NCBI GenBank assembly: GCA_977017575.1
Contig: CDRNVI010000020.1
Span: 1 to 64,000 of the forward strand
Length of the DNA: 64,000 nt
Reading direction: 5' to 3'
Origin: Paramoeba atlantica
Taxonomy: Eukaryota > Discosea
Made by a program: the position numbers and the translations under genes. Positions 61,885-64,000 of this stretch are shown in pieces; position 1 is the stretch's first letter, and the number at the start of each line of letters is the position of its first letter. The notes beneath the pieces were generated by a model. It worked only from the letters and a program-made list of their open reading frames with translations, ran no database searches and was not told the origin of the DNA.

Positions 61885-64000
61885 ATGGTTGTGCTAACGC
61901 GCTCCAAACTTGCAAAGCAGCACTCGACCAACATCGACCCAACAGAGCGACTGGAACGAAATACACTACCCTACACCAATTCTACCTCAAGTGTCGAAGA
62001 AATGGAAAGGAAAAGTAGGTAGTCTAAAGGGCAAAGGACTAAACGAGATTATGGACAAAAGCAGCGACATTCACGACAACTCCACAAATTCAGACGAAAT
62101 GAACATCGAACTGCGAGAATGCATCACACGACAAGAATCACGACAAAGCAAACCACGGAAAATCAAAGTTATCATCGGAGACTCACGACCTTCGGATCAA
62201 ACAAGCTCAGATATGCCATCGAAGTCTCCCCAAATAACTGAAAATGCGCCGCAAAATGAAGACGACATGTCAGCGGACACCGATGGCCTAAGTACCTCAT
62301 CTGAAACAATGTCATCCGACGATCTGTGTATGAAATCCACGCCGAGGGGGCTCCATGAAACTTATAAGTAACAAACAAATATAAGTAAATACCTATGACT
62401 AATATAATCACACTTCCAAATCGTCCCAAAATCAAAGAACACATAATACGATATATAGATAGAATTCACATGCACAAACATAGTTCAAAAGAAAGCCTGC
62501 ATAAAACCAATAATCATGTGTCACGTTGTTAACGGGATTCCCCCCCACCGGAACCCTCGGCCAAATGGCTGGGGGCTTGGTGGGTGGGCACAAAAACTTA
62601 AAGCGAAGTAAAATAACAACCTAACAAGGATATATAAGATAATAGTAAATACCCATCCCATGTAAAATTCTGAATACAAAACATAATTCGAGAAACTATG
62701 TGCCCCGAAGGGCCAGCAGGCAAATACATAACAGCCCCTCGGCTAAATTTCAAAACGTGGACTATTAGAGTGAGCTGGCACGCACACGAATTTTGAAAGC
62801 GCCAGACCAAGTTCAAGACATTGTATCAGAATGGGGCCGCGGTACTCAATGCGAGATCCTTTGGAACTTCCGCTACGGAGAAGAAATTTTTCATTCTGTC
62901 GGCGAAGTAGTGTCCCGCGTCTCAAGGAAAGGTCAGGTTCGTATAAAGATTGCGTACTCCCCTGCTGAAGGACAAACCGGACCCCAAGGAAACCTCTTTC
63001 TTCCACAGTCTGACAAAGTGCGAGTCTTTCAAAACTGGCTACGAAGATAAATCGAATACCAAGCAAAGGAGTAAACACGCTAAATTTTCCGGAGAGCATG
63101 TCAGAGACGACGAAGGAATCCGACACGCACAGAGACATGGAACCACTTCCACCGCTAGCTCAAATAGAACCGTCCTTTGCTGTACATGTGGTTTCAATTT
63201 TCAGAGAGACAATTCGCGAATATCCTCATTTACAACTTCTGTCCGAAAAAGAAACCCTATGGCACAGGTTCCTAAATGCTCCGAGAGATGCTTTGACCAC
63301 TGTGAGGAAAATGCTAATGCGAACACGAGCCACGACTCACGCGCCGAAAAGTAAAAGTAAATATGAATACAACGTCGACAAGCTCAGCCAAGAAGAACAA
63401 GAAGAGTTAGAAACTGACCGCCGAGCGATCCGCAATGCTTTACGAACGGCCAAAGCAGGAAACCTAGGCAAAGCAACGCGTATTCTCGATAACGTCTACA
63501 AACAATCACCCCTGACTATCGAAGAAAAAGTTTCTCTTCTAATAAGTCTCCATCCTTCCGGGAAAACGCCTCAAATGCCGATAAGTGTTGACTTTCCGCG
63601 CATTGGAATTGTTGAACGAGACGAACTCCTCTTAGCAGCCAGCAAATTGGCAAAGGGTGCTTCCCCCGGACCTACAGGTTTCAGCGAATCGATGTTGCGA
63701 CTTCTCGCCGACGATGAAGAATCCAGCATTTGCTTATGCCACATGTTTCGCGACGTGATCAATGGCGACATTCCAAACTCGGTGCGTGATCGACTCACAA
63801 GATGCAGATTAGTAGCTTTGCCCAAACAAATAAATAAACTGCGCCCGATCGCTATAGGAGAGACCATCCTTAAAGTGTGTGGCATCATTCTTTTTCAACG
63901 ACATGAAGACGCGCTTAAAAAGCACTCTCAACCCTTCCAACGAGGCATACTACAAAAGAATGCGTGTGAGCAAATTGTGCATGAACTGATAGAAGAATAC
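61885..64000 (+). CDS. C-type LINE C10, plus strand, runs off the window
   Basis: ATG at 61885 opens MVVLTRSKLAKQ. After one frame change near 61915 the region continues with WNEIHYPTPILPQVSKKWKG, an acidic linker, and DDLCM, where a SIRE-like element is inserted (62333-62768). Skipping it the frame goes on as SELARTRILKAPDQVQDIV with the beta domain (CEILWNFRYGEEIFHSVGEV; VRIKIAYSPAEG). A second frame change lies near 63020-63045. Then MEPLPPLAQIEPSFAVHVVS, ETLWHRFLNAPRDAL and the first RT blocks (GASPGPTGFSESMLRLLADD; LRPIAIGETILKVCG; RGILQKNACEQIVHEL) are open to the window end. It is the same subfamily as C5 and C8. Confidence 0.85.
62333..62768 (+). mobile_element. SIRE-like non-coding element in LINE C10
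   Basis: 436 bp, starting AAATCCACGCCGAGGGG and ending CCCCTCGGCTAAATTTC...ACTATTAG. GCCGAGGGG and CCCCTCGGC are exact complements. Only a single G is shared at the junctions. It contains the GGCTTGGTGGGTGGGC block and the UUCG hairpin at 62701-62715. It lies in the coding sense of C10, whereas the copy in C4 lies antisense. It looks whole. Confidence 0.75.

Overview
This window looks like nuclear DNA of a euglenozoan, probably a diplonemid or an early-branching kinetoplastid, packed with transposable elements. The main evidence is a 32-base sequence found five times at the 5' ends of otherwise unrelated LINEs. Its centre, ACAGTTTCTGTAC, is the hallmark of the euglenozoan spliced leader (SL), and AACGAT near its 5' end resembles the diplonemid form as I remember it. 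The presence of VIPER-like tyrosine-recombinase retroelements and CRE-like LINEs with a restriction-like endonuclease (RLE), both known from trypanosomes, fits this. All three stop codons are used. I recognise no host housekeeping gene.

Layout. 1-2.87 kb is bacterial in style: an IS66 tnpA-tnpB pair, a remnant, and a U-box/TPR gene with a Shine-Dalgarno site. It breaks directly into a VIPER-like RNase H fragment, so it is either transferred endosymbiont DNA or an assembly join. 2.87-9.7 kb holds VIPER-like repeats, a Mutator/foldback-like element and several unassigned ORFs. 9.8-31.7 kb is mostly CRE-like LINEs on the minus strand (here C1-C7), cut by a Tc1/mariner element, a VIPER-like element, SIRE-like non-coding elements, a SINE-like element and an IS30-like fragment. 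31.7-34.7 kb is a second VIPER-like element holding a second Tc1/mariner. 34.7-37.4 kb is LINE C8. 37.4-59.8 kb is a head-to-tail minus-strand array of zinc-finger LINEs (Z1-Z7); the part from 37.4 to 51.4 kb sits inside C8 between 172-bp direct repeats. 59.8-61.4 kb is LINE C9. 61.9-64 kb is LINE C10 on the plus strand, running off the window.

How it works together. Two LINE groups dominate. C-type ORFs carry an N-terminal LTRS motif, a beta-rich domain, a helical domain, RT, a Cys/His knuckle and an RLE. Z-type ORFs carry N-terminal zinc fingers, RT, a knuckle and an RLE, and usually a conserved structured 3' UTR. SL exons of both groups are fused directly to element 5' UTRs. This implies that trans-spliced, polyadenylated mRNAs are the templates copied back into the genome. 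New copies often land so that one element's poly(A) end abuts the next one's SL end. The most notable items are the SL-capped LINEs and stacked SL relics, a covarying hairpin family in a SINE-like element, SIRE-like insertions at a single G with complementary ends, and unusual LINE N-termini (2A-like motifs, a paired Cys/His module with membrane segments).
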